Of a DNA stretch of 64,000 nt, positions 38,161-49,888 are shown piece after piece. Positions within the stretch are counted from its first letter, which is position 1. The number at the start of each line of letters is the position of its first letter. Source of the stretch: Amyelois transitella (taxonomy: Eukaryota; Arthropoda; Insecta; Lepidoptera; Pyralidae); the NCBI RefSeq assembly GCF_032362555.1, contig NC_083505.1, positions 2,657,501 to 2,721,500 on the forward strand. Reading direction: 5' to 3'. The notes under the pieces are model-generated. The model was not told the origin of the DNA and did not search any database. It saw only the letters and a list, made by a program, of their open reading frames with translations. Both the position numbers and the translations under genes were made by a program.

Positions 38161-39087
38161 ATTAGCTTAAATGTTTTGTATTTTTTTGTTTATTTCTTCA
38201 GGCACCGAATCTTACCGCGGAGGATGCTATTAGAGCATGCAAAGTTGATAAGAAATCTTATTTTATAAGAATGTTATACTTAGCTGTAAAAGAAATTCCA
38301 CAACATAACTAATGGGAACTTTAAAAACATGGAAGGGTGAAATAAAAGAGTTATATATTGCCAAGATTAATTGAACTACATAGTTTAGTTACAAAATTGT
38401 TAGTGGCCAGCATCGTCCACATAACACATTTAAGAAAATTTGAAATCAAAATACTGTCCACAAATAAAATTATGAAAATTTGAAATTCGAGCACCATTAG
38501 TGCCGCGCACTTGTTCACTCGTTATGCCGACTATTTGTTTCCCGCAACGCGACCTAATACCGGGATTGTTCGGGATAATCCCGGATCAGGAATCATGACA
38601 CTATTGTTGTAAGTGTGAAACCGACACAAATAGGCCTACGGCTTTGCGCGCCCTTAGTCCGACCCTGCTAAATCATCGTACAATGAATTTAAAACCTTAT
38701 GAGTTAAATACTAAGTATGTTTTTGTGTAGCAATATATTGAGTTTGATGACAGGATGAAATGCGAATCTTTATTTTTGGTTATAAATGTTATGATGGACT
38801 TTATGCAGTATCACGTTGATAATAAAGATCATTTTAGCGAATTTCGTAATATTGTTAAATCATTTCGCGTTTCGTCAAAATGTTTTGTCGTACTTTCCTT
38901 GGAAAGTGCATAGGCCATTTGAGTGAATTTTTATTTATGTTCATTGTTCGTGTTTAATAACAGGATTATTATTTTGGGGTGTTTATTTGGACAATGTTGG
39001 GTTTGCTTGCCAATTTCGGCGTTACATATTGCCGTTACCAGTTCATTTAGTTTTATTAAAATTAAACTAGAGATGCGTTTTTGTGGA
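38161..39087. other. Non-genic stretch with a GC-richer patch
   Basis: The patch at 38490-38670 is single-copy and contains ACCGGGATTGTTCGGGATAA/TCCCGGATC, an imperfect palindrome. No exon recognised. Confidence 0.35.
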
Positions 39088-39156
39088 ATAAAACAAGCCT
39101 ATTGGGCTATACCTACATTTGTATTTTTGTACAATAAAGTTTAAAATAAATAAATT
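39088..39156 (+). repeat. LINE-like 3' end, family F fragment
   Basis: 'AAGCCTATTGGGCTATACC', 'TTTGTATTTTTGTACAATAAAG' and an AAATAAATAAAT tail; shortest of the three family F ends. Confidence 0.55.
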
Positions 39157-39687
39157 GTCTAGTCTTAGGGTAAAGGAAGGAAGTCGGAGAAAGAATAAGC
39201 TACGACAAACTAAGATTTTAACCTCAAAATAGAAAAATTCTTTTAATATGGTTCTTTCAAAGCTTTTCGTAGCCCGCGCTACGCCAATTGCTACGCCGTA
39301 GACTCAACGCAACTTTTTATTATACCCATTTAATTTGACATTTTTCAGACTAACGCCAGAACGAAGATAGTTAATCACTGTGTCTATAATCTTCTATAGG
39401 AAAGCAAAACATAATTAAAACAGTAGGTAAACTACGCTTAATCACTAGATGCAAACAAAACGCCCCGTGAATCATCCCCGATGTCTTCAGTTCCTGTCCA
39501 TTAGTCAACATAATTGTCGCTTACGTACTGTAATCTCTCTTGTATACACCGCCGACCAAATTAATGTGAACCCTGAACTATACGCTGGGAAATACAAGCG
39601 TTTACCTGTGGTTTTGTTTGAGAATGGCTAACGAGTAAAAAAAATATGGTAGGTACGTACTTTATACTGGTACATTTCTTCTACATT
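39157..39687. other. Non-genic stretch
   Basis: Nothing recognised; a 60-codon frame at 39449-39631 has no known motif. Confidence 0.4.
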
Positions 39688-39937
39688 TGCCATGTGGTTC
39701 CCGGCACCAATACAAAAAGAATAGGACCACTCCATTCTCTTTCCCATTGATGTCGTAAAAGGCGACTAAGGGAAAGGCTTACAAACTTGGGATTCTTTTT
39801 TAGGCGATGGGCTAGTAACCTGTCACTGTTTGAATCTCAATTCTATCATTAAGCCAAATAGCTGAACGTGGCCATTCAGTCTTTCCAAGACTGTTGGCTC
39901 TGTCTACCCCGCAAGGGATATAGACTTGACCATATGT
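39688..39937 (+). repeat. SINE-like repeat family A, full length
   Basis: TGCCATGTGGTTCCCGGCACC head to 'GGGATATAGACTTGACCATATG' tail with every internal block; one of the best-preserved plus-strand copies. Confidence 0.9.
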
Positions 39938-41480
39938 ACCACCATATTGACCACCTTTAGTGTAAGAGGTTACTCTTACACTCTATTCTCAAGCTTCTGC
40001 AGCTCAAGTAAAACAGGTCGCTGATACAGGATACTAATTAATCAAGCTAAATCGCCTGAACCCCAGTGACAATGGGATTAAAAGCCATTGTGAGGGTTTA
40101 AGCGCGGTCGCTGTAAACCACCGCTTTGTAGCTGTTTTGCTGCTATTGTTTCGAGATTAATAATATTGTGATACTCTGTATTGGTTAGGAAGATACTTAG
40201 GTGGGAATTATGGGGAATCGCTTCGTTATATTTAAAGGAAAATGATGATTCATCATTGAGCATGGTGGCGTCCACCCCCGTAATATGGTCAGGATATAAA
40301 ACGAATGTTGTCTGGTCTGATGGTTACAGTAACCTTACAAGAGAACCTATCCCACTTTCTATTAAGTCAAAATGTGAATACCGAAAAGACCGCCAAGCAA
40401 TCCCTAATCCAAATCAAAATAAACCCTAATTAGTAAAAAATTACAAAAAAAAAACCATCCAACCGAAGGGAACTTACCGAACAAATCCTTTATTTGACCC
40501 AAAAAGAACCCAAATAAATTTACAACGCCGATTTTCCATTTTCAACCGTCTACTGAAACCGCTAACGATTGCAGTCCTTCTCTGTTTTTCGTTTTCAAAA
40601 TAATATATTTTCGTCCCGCTCGCACTCTAGTGTGAAATCAGTCCGACAAATTAAATCCCGCCTCAGATTATTACATAGCTCAGTGACTGTTCATAAATAA
40701 CCCGCAGGGAACGGGAATGTACGCGTTTCGAAGCTGGCAAATTGAATACGGTTTTAAAAAAAAAGTTTAGTGAAAATTTTATGGCAAAAAAATGCTGGCT
40801 GGTTACATTTTGGCATAATGAACAACGCTAATGAGAAATATGTATATACTAAATATAATAAAAGCAACAAAGTTCTGCTTTGATTTTTGCGTCTTGACTA
40901 GTCTCTGTTTGTGCCAAAATAAATTGTGTAATTTAGCGGGTAAACATACTTATAGATAAGTTGTTCGTTTTCATCGACATCGCTCTGATCAGTTTGAAAA
41001 AAGAAACTTCTAAAATATTGTTTTCTTGTCCGTGGCTCTCTACAGACGACGCGACGGCTGTACGGGGCTTAGTCTAGTTTCCTTTGCCTTTTTATATTCA
41101 TTACAAAAAAATGTCTGTGGTCCACCCGTCAAAACAAAAACAGGCGCGCAATTTCAAATTTGGTAATCTAGTCGGCCAGTCCGAAATTCAAATTTGGCGC
41201 GTCCCCTGGATTTGGGGCGAACATTCCTGGGCGCGACGACTGCCGCTTGCAGTTATATTATGTCCGTGATTTATGGCATCGAATTCTCGTCGGCAATTAG
41301 TGCGTGCCTTCCCGCCAACCCGCCAAACAGCCGGGGGCACAGCTTCCAGAAATTTAAACCGTCAGTTAAATTAAATCCTTACTTAAGAATTCCTGAGAGA
41401 TTTAAAAGAACTTATTTCAGAGTTTTTTTGACGATGACATATTATTGTTTCTACATACATACCTATAATCTACTATAATA
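39938..41480. other. Non-genic stretch with a GC-richer single-copy block
   Basis: No repeat or exon recognised. The block at about 41030-41360 is unlike its surroundings and holds two copies of a CAAATTTGG word 40-50 bases apart and a GGGCGCGACGACTGCCG stretch. The block at 40560-40740 is also GC-richer. Candidates for regulatory sequence. Confidence 0.35.
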
Positions 41481-41526
41481 CATACATATACATCTACATA
41501 ATATGTAGATGTATATATATGTATTA
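41481..41526. repeat. AT-rich hairpin with simple repeats
   Basis: TATACATCTACATAATATGTAGATGTATA forms a palindrome inside TATG/TA simple repeats, joining the tail of the next family A copy. Confidence 0.7.
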
Positions 41527-41529
41527 TAT

Positions 41530-41781
41530 ATTATATTATATCCCTTGCGGGGTAGACAGAGCCAACAGTCTTGAAAATACTGATAGTCCACGATCAACTG
41601 TTCGACTTACTGAGAGAATTGAGATTCATATAAAGTGCCAGGTTGCAAGCCCGTCGCCTAAAAGAATTTCAAGTTAGTAGTAAGTTAGGCTTATAGCCTA
41701 TCCCTTAGTCGCCATCTATGGGAAACGGTGTACTGGTTGGTCCTATTCTCTTTCTATTGGTGCCGGTAACCACACAGCACA
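41530..41781 (-). repeat. SINE-like repeat family A, full length
   Basis: 'ATATCCCTTGCGGGGTAGACAG' to GTGCCGGTAACCACACAGCAC on the plus strand; the tail merges with TA-rich simple repeats. Confidence 0.85.
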
Positions 41782-42191
41782 TATTAATTCCCTAATTAAC
41801 GTCAAATAAAACAACTGATTAAGCAAAGTTGGTGCATCTAGCTCCGAGCGCGGATCACCGGAGATTGAGTTTAATCGGACGCCGGGGAACGCCATTTATA
41901 ACTGAGTTCGTTAATTGAACTTAGCTGACAGTGTTGCCAGTACTCTGTTTATCAAAAATTATTTAATGAGTTAGGAAAATGCGTGATAATCAGGCTAAGA
42001 AATCAGCATTGAAAAAGGTATAAGAGGTGTATTCTCAAGAGTATGATGATGTACCAACTGCTGAAAATTAATATTACTTTAATTAATTAAAATTACTTTT
42101 AATTAAAGTTTGATAACGAAGACTATGTATGACTCAATTTTATTCATCTATTATACATAACATATTGTAAAAGATCCAACTTTTGTCACGG

Positions 42192-42495
42192 CATTTGTCA
42201 CGATCTCTGCATACTTCTCACATCTTGACGGCCTCTGTGGCGCAGCGGTAGTACGCTTGTCTGTGACACCGGAGGTCCCGGGTTCGAATCCCGGCCAGGG
42301 CATGATGAGAAAAGAACTTTTTCTGATTGGCCTGGGTCTTGGATGTTTATCTATATAAGTATTTATTATAATATATAGTATCGTATCTCGTAACAAGTCT
42401 CGAACTTACTTCGAGGCTAACTCAATCAGTGTAATTTTTCCTGTATATATTTATTTATTTATTTACTTCTTTCGCTTCGGCCACATTTAGGTATT
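42192..42495 (-). repeat. LINE 3' end, family E, split by a family C SINE
   Basis: 'TGTCACGATCTCTGCATACTTCT' left of the SINE and 'ACTTCTTTCGCTTCGGCCACATTT' right of it join to give the usual family E order. ACTTCT on both sides may be the target-site duplication. Confidence 0.55.
42228..42470 (+). repeat. tRNA-derived SINE family C, full length
   Basis: Plus-strand copy. Head GGCCTCTGTGGCGCAGCGGTAGTACGC with A box; B box GGGTTCGAATCCC at about 42280; body 'GATTGGCCTGGGTCTTGGATG'; tail 'CCTGTATATATTTATTTATTT'. The head lacks a closed acceptor stem, so it is not a working tRNA gene. Confidence 0.9.
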
Positions 42496-44010
42496 GCACT
42501 TTTCATATGATATCTTAGAAGTAATGCGTATGATTTTTTCTAAGATTTTTATAGATATCCACTGCTTCCTCAAAGCTTCGGCAAAAGCTAATACAGCCAT
42601 ACGTGTCTGATTATCTAATTTCACATGTTAAAGTTATAAATGAATCTTTGTGTGATTTACCAAAATTTCCAAAAACTTGATCGAAATCCATACATAGAAA
42701 AAAAATCGCTCGTCGCATCTAGATAATGTGATTGCGCTCAGGTGTGCGACCGGAGTATATTGCTGGCTGAGCGATTGGACGGATAAAACGTCGCTTTTTA
42801 CAATACAGCTTTTTCCACTAAACTTCGAATCGGGGTTTGGCTAGAAATTTATAGGAATAAAAAGCCTATGTTACTCAAAATGATAACTCATTCAATATTT
42901 TTGTTGTATTTTTTAAATTTATTCGTTACGAACTAAAATCCTATAAAAACATAATATATGATTGTATTTCTCCTCGTAAAAATTGAAAAAAATGGTTGTC
43001 ATTTTTGGCAATGCGCTAGCCATCCAGCCAAACATGCCCTTCGAGTCCCATGACCATAAGCTTTATCCACCCTAAAGAATATGTATTTTTGTTTTTATAT
43101 GCAGGTAAAAAATAATTAATTATGTTTTATTCTACGATATTAGCTGCCTACCTAATTTTGCGAGATTGTCAACCTTTATCAAGTTTTTAGGTATTGTAAA
43201 GCGTCATTTTAAGCACCCGATCAGCGGCGCTCTCTATATAAATCATTCGCTGTCGCGTACTATTGGATTAAGATTTTCTCGACGTACCACCATCCGGCTT
43301 CATCTCGCAGAGTGATGTAATGTGCTGAGCGAATTTCCCAAGAGCTGTATATATGTTGAGTGTGCTATCACTTCACTACACTACATATTTGAGGGTTTAT
43401 TTCATGTACTACTTTATCGATCCGAGCCGACTTAGCATGGTGTCATTCGAGATATGATTGTATGTATGAACCTTCCAATATCAGTTGTATATAATTGTGA
43501 AAACTGCATCAAATATGAAAGGAGAAAACTTATAAATATACAAAAATGAACTATTTTGCCATCATAGACATCAATTGAAATAAGTACCTAGTTTAGTATT
43601 TATATTGTTGGTTGTAGATAAGTTACACTTTTGTTTCGATTAACTAAACATAATGTTGTATAAACTAAACTGGGGTTTAATTCTAGCATATTCCTTGATT
43701 GTCTTTTACAGTCTTCATGGGAAGAGAAGCAACTGTCACACAAAAAAAATTCTTCACTCATTTCCATTTAACTTTTAAATAGAATTACCTCACAGTTAAG
43801 AAACTCCACATACTCAATCATTTATTAATTTAGATTTGCACTACATCAGGAAAATCTATATAAATCAACCACACCGCTCACATACCGAAGGATTTGTCTA
43901 CGTCTGAACTGTGACCCGAGGGGACAGACAAACTGAAGTTGTGATACGTACATTGACACACAACGAGTAGAGAATGAATAAGAAACATGATAGCCAAGAA
44001 ATTGTGAGGT
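42496..44010. other. Non-genic stretch
   Basis: No exon recognised. A TATA-like CTCTATATAAATC at about 43230-43242 lies in a GC-richer stretch (43200-43330), which could be a promoter, but no recognisable reading frame follows. Confidence 0.35.
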
Positions 44011-44275
44011 AACATACATACATATAATCACGTCTTTATCCCTTGTGGGGTAGACAGAGCCAACAGTCTTGTAAAGACTGATAGGCCACGTTCAGCTATT
44101 TGGCTTTAAGATAGAATTGAGATTCAAATAGTGACGGGTTGCTAGCCCATCGCCTAAAAGAAGAATTCCAAGTTTATAAGCCTATCCTTTAGTCGCCTTT
44201 TACGACATCCGTTGGAAAGAGATGGAGTGGTCCTATTCTTTTTTCTATTGGTGCCCGGGAACCACACAGCACGGC
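44011..44275 (-). repeat. SINE-like repeat family A, full length with 12-base target-site duplication
   Basis: AAATTGTGAGGT occurs at 43999-44010 and again at 44276-44287, directly flanking a complete minus-strand copy. This is the clearest sign in the window that family A moves by target-primed retrotransposition, and the perfect duplication suggests a rather young insertion. Confidence 0.93.
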
Positions 44276-44413
44276 AAATTGTGAGGTTGGTTGCCAATTT
44301 TTCACCATACGATGAGCACTGAGGAAAATGGTACAATGTGAAATTATAAAGATCGCCTTTTGCTGCTGTTATATATGATTTAGCATTGTAATTTCTTGCT
44401 GTACAATAAAGAG

Positions 44414-44573
44414 TTACATACATACATATATAAAATCACGCCATTTTCCCGGAAACGTAGGCAAGGACTACATCTTTATATTTGCCACGATCTCTGCATC
44501 TGATCTCTCTCTCATTCTCATCTAATGTACTATCGACCTGACCCTTTGCCAGGACGTCCTTAACTTGGTCTAA
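44414..44573 (-). repeat. LINE 3' end, family E, including end of coding region
   Basis: Minus-strand copy longer than most, reaching the complement of 'AAGGACGTCCTGGCAAAGGGTC' found in the 12.7 kb element, with an internal gap. The tail is TATATGTATG repeats. Confidence 0.75.
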
Positions 44574-44762
44574 ATTGTCTTATAATAGGTACATAATATT
44601 CAATTGAGTAACAAACAAATAATAAATGTAACAAAATTCACTTTTTATTACATCGTTATATGCTGGTTTGGCTTGAGAAGAACAACATATGGCAGAAATT
44701 CAATTAAAAAAATTATAAATATTATTATTACGAGTATACACATGTCACGTTATAACTCACAA

Positions 44763-44900
44763 ACATACATACATAAAATCACGCCTCTTTCCCGGAGGGG
44801 CAGGCAGAGACTACATCTTTCCACTTGCCACGATCTCTGCATACTTCCTTCGCTTCATGCACATTCACAACTGTCTTCATGCATGCTCGGCGGTTTCGGT
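44763..44900 (-). repeat. LINE 3' end, family E
   Basis: Well-preserved minus-strand copy: 'AAATCACGCCTCTTTCCCGG', 'GGCAGAGACTACATCTTTCC', 'CTTGCCACGATCTCTGCA' and 'ACAACTGTCTTCATGCATGC', all matching the complement of 12710-12830. Confidence 0.85.
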
Positions 44901-44963
44901 AACTGACAAAAGGTGACCAAAAAAAAAAATATCTAACAAAGCAGACTTAACTATATTTATTTG

Positions 44964-45171
44964 CATACATACATATAATGTAAGCCCACAGACTTTAAGA
45001 GACTGATAGGAGACGTGCAGCTGTTTGGCTTAATGATAGAATTGAGATTCAAAAAGTGACAGGTAGCTAGCTCATCGCCTAAATGTTGAATCCCAAGTTT
45101 ATAAGCCTATCCTTTAGTCGCCTTTTACGACATCCATGGGAAAGAGATGGAGTTGCCCTATTATTTATTCT
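44964..45171 (-). repeat. SINE-like repeat family A, head missing, small deletion
   Basis: TATG tail joined to 'GACTTTAAGAGACTGATAGG' (the 'CCCTTGCGGGG' block is lost), then the full middle up to 'GAGATGGAGTTGCCCTATTA'. Confidence 0.85.
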
Positions 45172-46289
45172 TATTTGCATTCTTTCTCTAATGAGTTAAA
45201 GCTCTATGGCAGCAAAGAACAATATTCGCGGTAAGTAATCTGTCTCAGCGTTAAATATTTTATTAAAAGGGTCTCGCAGACAAATCGGTCTGGATAGTGT
45301 TGAGGGTTGCAAAGTTGTGAAACTCTCCTACATTTACAGTAGATATAAAGTGTTTTTGTTTGTCCATTTTATGCTTATACGGACTTACCTTAACTAGGAT
45401 CGTGGTTAAAGGCGCATCTAGAACTCCCATCCAGGGAGGTGAGGACGCAACCGAATTCTAGAAGGATGGTTCATGTTTTAATAGATTTATAACTTTACTA
45501 GTAGATACGAGTTTAACATAATCCGTATGTGTAGACAAAGACTTATAGTGTCACAACCCCAGTACCAAGAAACGAAGAAGAAGGAACATGTAAATCCACA
45601 TTCCTCTTGATTTATGTATACTTTTATGTTGTTTCAGCTTTATTCATTGATGTTTTGTTGTGTCATACAAGCCTATCGGTTTTTGGCACTCGTAAGTAGT
45701 TAGATACTCTTGACCTGACCCAGATTAAAAATAACTTAGGTATTCCTTTGAACCTCGGTAAAAATCCCTGGTCAGGTTAAGATGGTAAATGATCTTTTAA
45801 TAATTTATTTAAGGCAACAATACCGACACACAAATATATTTTTTATTGACTTAGAAGCTAATAAATATTTGAAAAGCCATCGGTAACACGCTGTGATGAT
45901 TTATTTAAAAACATAAAAATTAAAAAAATTAAAATATGAAGAAAAACACAATAACTTTTTGGGATAGTAACTATCCGACTAAAATCCTTATCCAACTCCC
46001 ATTAAAAAAACGCAAGCATTTGTTGACGTCAATCTCAAAATTTAATTTTAGGGCCCCGCAAAACAATAAGGAAACGGGTACGGTCATGTCCGCCGACCAT
46101 TTGTCGCGAGGATTGTGTTAAATGAAAAATAAAGTAGCTAAGTGCGTTAGACATGTAAATAAATATGGTTCCGTAGTAGAAAAGTTATACTTAAATTTGG
46201 AGCAAGCAAAAGATATATGCATTTATCATTGCAACTGGAAAGAAATAAGTATAACAGGGAAAATATAAAATTGAATCGATATGACAGAA
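45172..46289. other. Non-genic stretch
   Basis: No exon or window repeat recognised. Confidence 0.4.
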
Positions 46290-46440
46290 TATGCAGTGCA
46301 GTTTGTTGCCTCATCTTCTGTACTGACGCTTTGGGAGCGGCAGTGAATTTTGGTTGAAGTCAAATGACAATTAATAAGTCATATTGCAGTGTCCCATAAT
46401 AATGAATAAAAGTTTAGAATTTTGAATTTGAATAGAATGG
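46290..46440 (+). repeat. SINE family B
   Basis: 'TATGCAGTGCAGTTTGTTGCC', 'GACGCTTTGGGAGCGGCAGTG', 'CATATTGCAGTGTCCCATAA' and a TTGAATTTGAATAGAA tail on the plus strand. Confidence 0.8.
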
Positions 46441-46695
46441 AATCCACACCAATTCAGCAATGACTAAGGATGGATAAAAGAATGAACCTTGTATGCAGAA
46501 TAAAGTTTATCCTTTATTGCACTGCAATTAGCTACAATATATTCACATGTACTAAGAATAAACTAGCAAAAGGCGACTTTATGACTAAAAGCGATCTCTT
46601 CCAGGTGAACTATAATTGTATAAAAAACTTCACCCAGAGAAAATATTAGTAGGCGGCGCTGTCCAAAACTTATAGCCTATTTAGTTACTATTATA

Positions 46696-47797
46696 TCTAT
46701 ACTAATATTATAAAGCTGAAGAGTTTGTTTGTTTGTTTAAACGCGCTAATCTCAGAAACTACTGAACCGATTTGAATAATTCTTTCACTGTTAGATAGTC
46801 TATTTATCGAGGAAGGCTATATTCTACATTTTATCCCGGATTTCCTACGGGAAACGTCAACAATGCAGGTGAAAGTTGAATGAGTCGGCCATCTGCGAGC
46901 TTTCCACGCGAACGCTGCGCAAACCAACAAAGATATAGTAAAACAATGTACTAAAGATGTGAAGTACTCATTTTTTGCCACAAAAAAGTCTGCGAGAGCA
47001 TATATCTATCTCTTAAGGTTTACTTTCAATAACCACTTTTATGTTCATTTTTTAAGATTATTTTTTCATTATAAACATTAGTTATTTTGAAACCAATTTT
47101 CTTTAATTCAGTTTTAATCCTTATCCAAATAAATATGTTTATTACTTTCGGCTTTTCATGTAGACTAAAATTGCCATTTACAGTATATAAATCAGACGAA
47201 TAGGTTTTGAGATATAGTCGTTATAAGCAATTTGCAGCGAAACATTTAATACGGCGAACCAGCGTTCTTTCTAATACGCGTGACCGCCTCACCCCGCATC
47301 TTTCGATCGCCCTGCTCTATCCTACTTCCTACATATAGATAGGTATCATTCTACTTATAATACTTCCTTTGTATGTAGCAGTGAAAACTGCATTCAAATT
47401 GAACCCGTGGTTTTGGAGATACATGCTAACATTCATTTATGTAAACAATTGTATACTGCAGCGCATCCTGGTAATTTGTAACCGTAACACCTATCTAAGA
47501 ACATGCACCAATCAAATCTAAATCCAGTAGTGAACACCGCATTAAAATCGGACCAGTAGTTTTGGAGATATATGCTAACATTGGTTTGCACAAACAAACA
47601 CACAAACGCACAACCTCTCACCCTAAACGCATATATACGGTCTCCGTTCGGTCGCGGGTAATGATGTGGGCCAAGTCGTCGCCAAGTCGCATAACAATTA
47701 GCAGCTATAATTGATAAAGCCGAGGAGGATGTTTGCAAAAATAAATATGATGCCCAAAATAACTATTCCACGCGGACGAAGTCGCGGGCACAGCTAG
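46696..47797 (+). mobile_element. Helitron-like non-autonomous element, long (1.1 kb) version
   Basis: Starts TCTATACTAATATTATAAAG and ends CGCGGACGAAGTCGCGGGCACAGCTAG, flanked by A and T. The CGCG-GAC-GAA-GT-CGCG stretch forms a six-pair hairpin with one bulge just before CTAG. It shares about 110 bases at the 5' end and about 45 at the 3' end with the short copies. The interior is unrelated to them and holds a direct repeat of about 50 bases ('CGTGGTTTTGGAGATACATGC' near 47.41 kb, 'AGTAGTTTTGGAGATATATGC' near 47.56 kb). No Rep or helicase coding is seen. Confidence 0.8.
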
Positions 47798-48472
47798 TAT
47801 TTTATAAATATTATAAATCGACATAAATGTACCTAACATAAATCACTTACCCTGGATGGATATTAAACCAAAGCAATAAGTGAAAATTTATGAAAAAAAA
47901 AAAAGTTAAAACAGCAAAACATTTTTCTCTAAACTTTAGAGTGATCGAGATCATCTTTTTTTTTTGTTTTTCAAGAATAGTTTCTATTGCCAAATTATAA
48001 GATCGTGTTTGCTGTTGCCGAACCCTAAAAATTGGTAGTGGCAATTTTTTCCATAGGTCGTAAATACTTGTCGCTGTCAAGTTGACTGATTCGCGGAGAA
48101 GAATTCCTATTGGCGAGGGTTCATTTGTTTCTCGAGACGTGATCATGATCAAGTATTCCAAGTTAACCCCTGACCAAAATGAGAGATTTTATACACTAGC
48201 TTGCTTACTGGTTTCCAAACAGAAATATCAGATAGAAATTGGAAACTTTCAGAAATTATTTCTATGTGAATTTCAGTGTCAACTGTAAGAGCGGTCTTCT
48301 TAACAGAGACACTGTCGTTTATTTATATTTACTTAGTCGCCTTTTCCGACATTTACAGATAACAATGAAAGGTGATGCGACAAATATTATACTCGATGAC
48401 TAATTAATGATTATGGTTAATAAATTGGCTTGTTGGTTGATAAACTAAAGTCTTATAATTGGATTACTCAAC
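47798..48472. other. Non-genic stretch
   Basis: Frames at 47847-48161 (minus) and 48082-48288 (plus) overlap and have no recognisable domain. A family A scrap ('CTTAGTCGCCTTTTCCGACAT') is at about 48333-48354. Confidence 0.4.
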
Positions 48473-48544
48473 GGTTCCATGGTGTAATGGTTAGCACTCT
48501 GGACTTTGAATCCAGCGATCCGAGTTCAAATTTCGGTGGAACCT
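48473..48544 (+). tRNA. tRNA-Gln (anticodon TTG)
   Basis: Same as the 25.67 kb gene except one T-arm base (CCGAGTTCAAATTTCGG), which replaces a C-G pair with T-G but keeps the stem. Anticodon TTG, discriminator T, T-rich terminator within 15 bases. Confidence 0.94.
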
Positions 48545-48904
48545 GTTGTTCTTTTTGTTTTTGTTTTATAAAACCCGTAATTTGTTTCTTTTGAACCTGT
48601 CTCTCATTCTCTCTTTAGTTACCTGAAAATAGGTGATAATAAAATTAAAATTGATTAATATAGCATCGATTTATATTCTCCAGTGACATACATCGAGTAT
48701 CAAGTAACAAAACAATAAAATCCTGCACTTGGTTCTCATAAGTTTCCGAGTTAAAAAGTTACATTTTGAAAGGGTGACCCATAAGTACTCTGAAATATTC
48801 ACCACATCAATCAATAGGCGACTGGATACTCCCGCTTTTATATTTCATATTGCCACCTAACTCCAGCTCTATAGTCCAAAGGCCAGGTTTCATAGTTTAA
48901 TAAA
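48545..48904. other. Non-genic stretch
   Basis: Nothing recognised. Confidence 0.4.
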
Positions 48905-49381
48905 TAATAATAAATAAATATATACGGGACAAATTACACAGATTGAGTTGGTCTTGCAGTAAGTTCGATACTTGTGTTACGACATACTAACTCAACGATA
49001 CTACGATTTTATTACAAACTAGCTGTGATACGTCCGCGTGGTATAGTTATTTCGGGCATCATTAAAGCCCTCAAGGATGAATAATTTTCCCCGTTTTTTT
49101 CATATTTTCCATTATTACATCGCTCCAATAGTTGCAGCGTGATGTTATATAGCCTAAAGCCTTCCTCGATAAATGGTCTATTCAACACAAAAATAATTTT
49201 TCAATTCGAACTAGAAGTTCCTGAGATTAGCGCGTTCAAACAAACAAACAAACTCTTCAGCTTTATATTAGTATAGAAAAGTAAGACAAACATTCAAGAC
49301 CCTGGCCAATTAGAGAAAGTTCGTTTCTCATCAAACCCTGGCCGGGAATCGAGTCATGCCGCTGTGCCACAGAGGCCGTTT
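48905..49381 (-). repeat. tRNA-derived SINE family C, split by a Helitron-like element
   Basis: Tail and body at 48905-49018 (AATAAATATATACGGGACAAA, 'GATTGAGTTGGTC', 'ATACTAACTCAACGATACTACG') and head at 49278-49381 ('AAGACCCTGGCCAATTAGAG', 'CTGGCCGGGAATCGAG', 'GCTGTGCCACAGAGGCCGT'). The head has lost part of the region between the B and A boxes. Confidence 0.85.
49019..49277 (-). mobile_element. Helitron-like element inserted in a SINE
   Basis: CTAGCTGTGATACGTCCGCG on the left and CTTTATATTAGTATAGA on the right of the plus strand. The hairpin region has a small deletion. The flanks rejoin to a continuous family C SINE with no target duplication, as expected for a Helitron. Confidence 0.8.
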
Positions 49382-49384
49382 AAC

Positions 49385-49650
49385 TCACAAACTTACATAA
49401 GTCTTCTATGTCCTAACGTCAGTCCCATTTGCTTCCTCATCTCTCCAGAGTGGAGCTCGACCGTTTGACTTTTACCGTGTCCTGGATTGGGTAAGTCAGG
49501 TTTTTACCATACAACTCCCGTCTGACCTCCACAATCTTTGCAGGGGAACCTACCTAACCCATAATGGATCATGGTTACACATCCTGAATGTGTAAATTTT
49601 CTCACGATGTTTTCCCTCGCCTTAAGAACATCGATTAGTTTTTAAACGTA
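49385..49650 (-). repeat. SINE family D body, head missing
   Basis: Inverted relative to 7.84-8.23 kb: 'CGTCTGACCTCCACAATCTTTG', 'CAGGGGAACCTACC', 'GGATCATGGTTACACAT', 'CTCACGATGTTTTCCCTCG' and 'AAGAACATCGATTAG' in order. Confidence 0.65.
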
Positions 49651-49888
49651 TGTGCATAACTTTATTTTGTTTGTTCAGCTAGGTTAAAATGCATATTCCC
49701 TAGACTGAACTGGTACAAGTTACTTCTATATGCATTTCATAATAGAGGAAGCAGATATCAAACTTAAGTCGAGATTAACCTGATTTCATAAAATTTTGTA
49801 AATTTAATTATACTCTTATCTCAAGAGAGGATGTAAAGAGTTCGGGTGTATTGATATCATGGAGACTATGTTTTAGATTGGTATTGGT

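Noticed and set aside
42151-42396. 81-codon minus-strand frame containing PWPGFEPGTSG
   Set aside because: This peptide is the usual antisense translation of the tRNA-like B box of a SINE.
47433-47738. 101-codon minus-strand frame
   Set aside because: It lies wholly within the long Helitron-like element and has no Rep or helicase motif.
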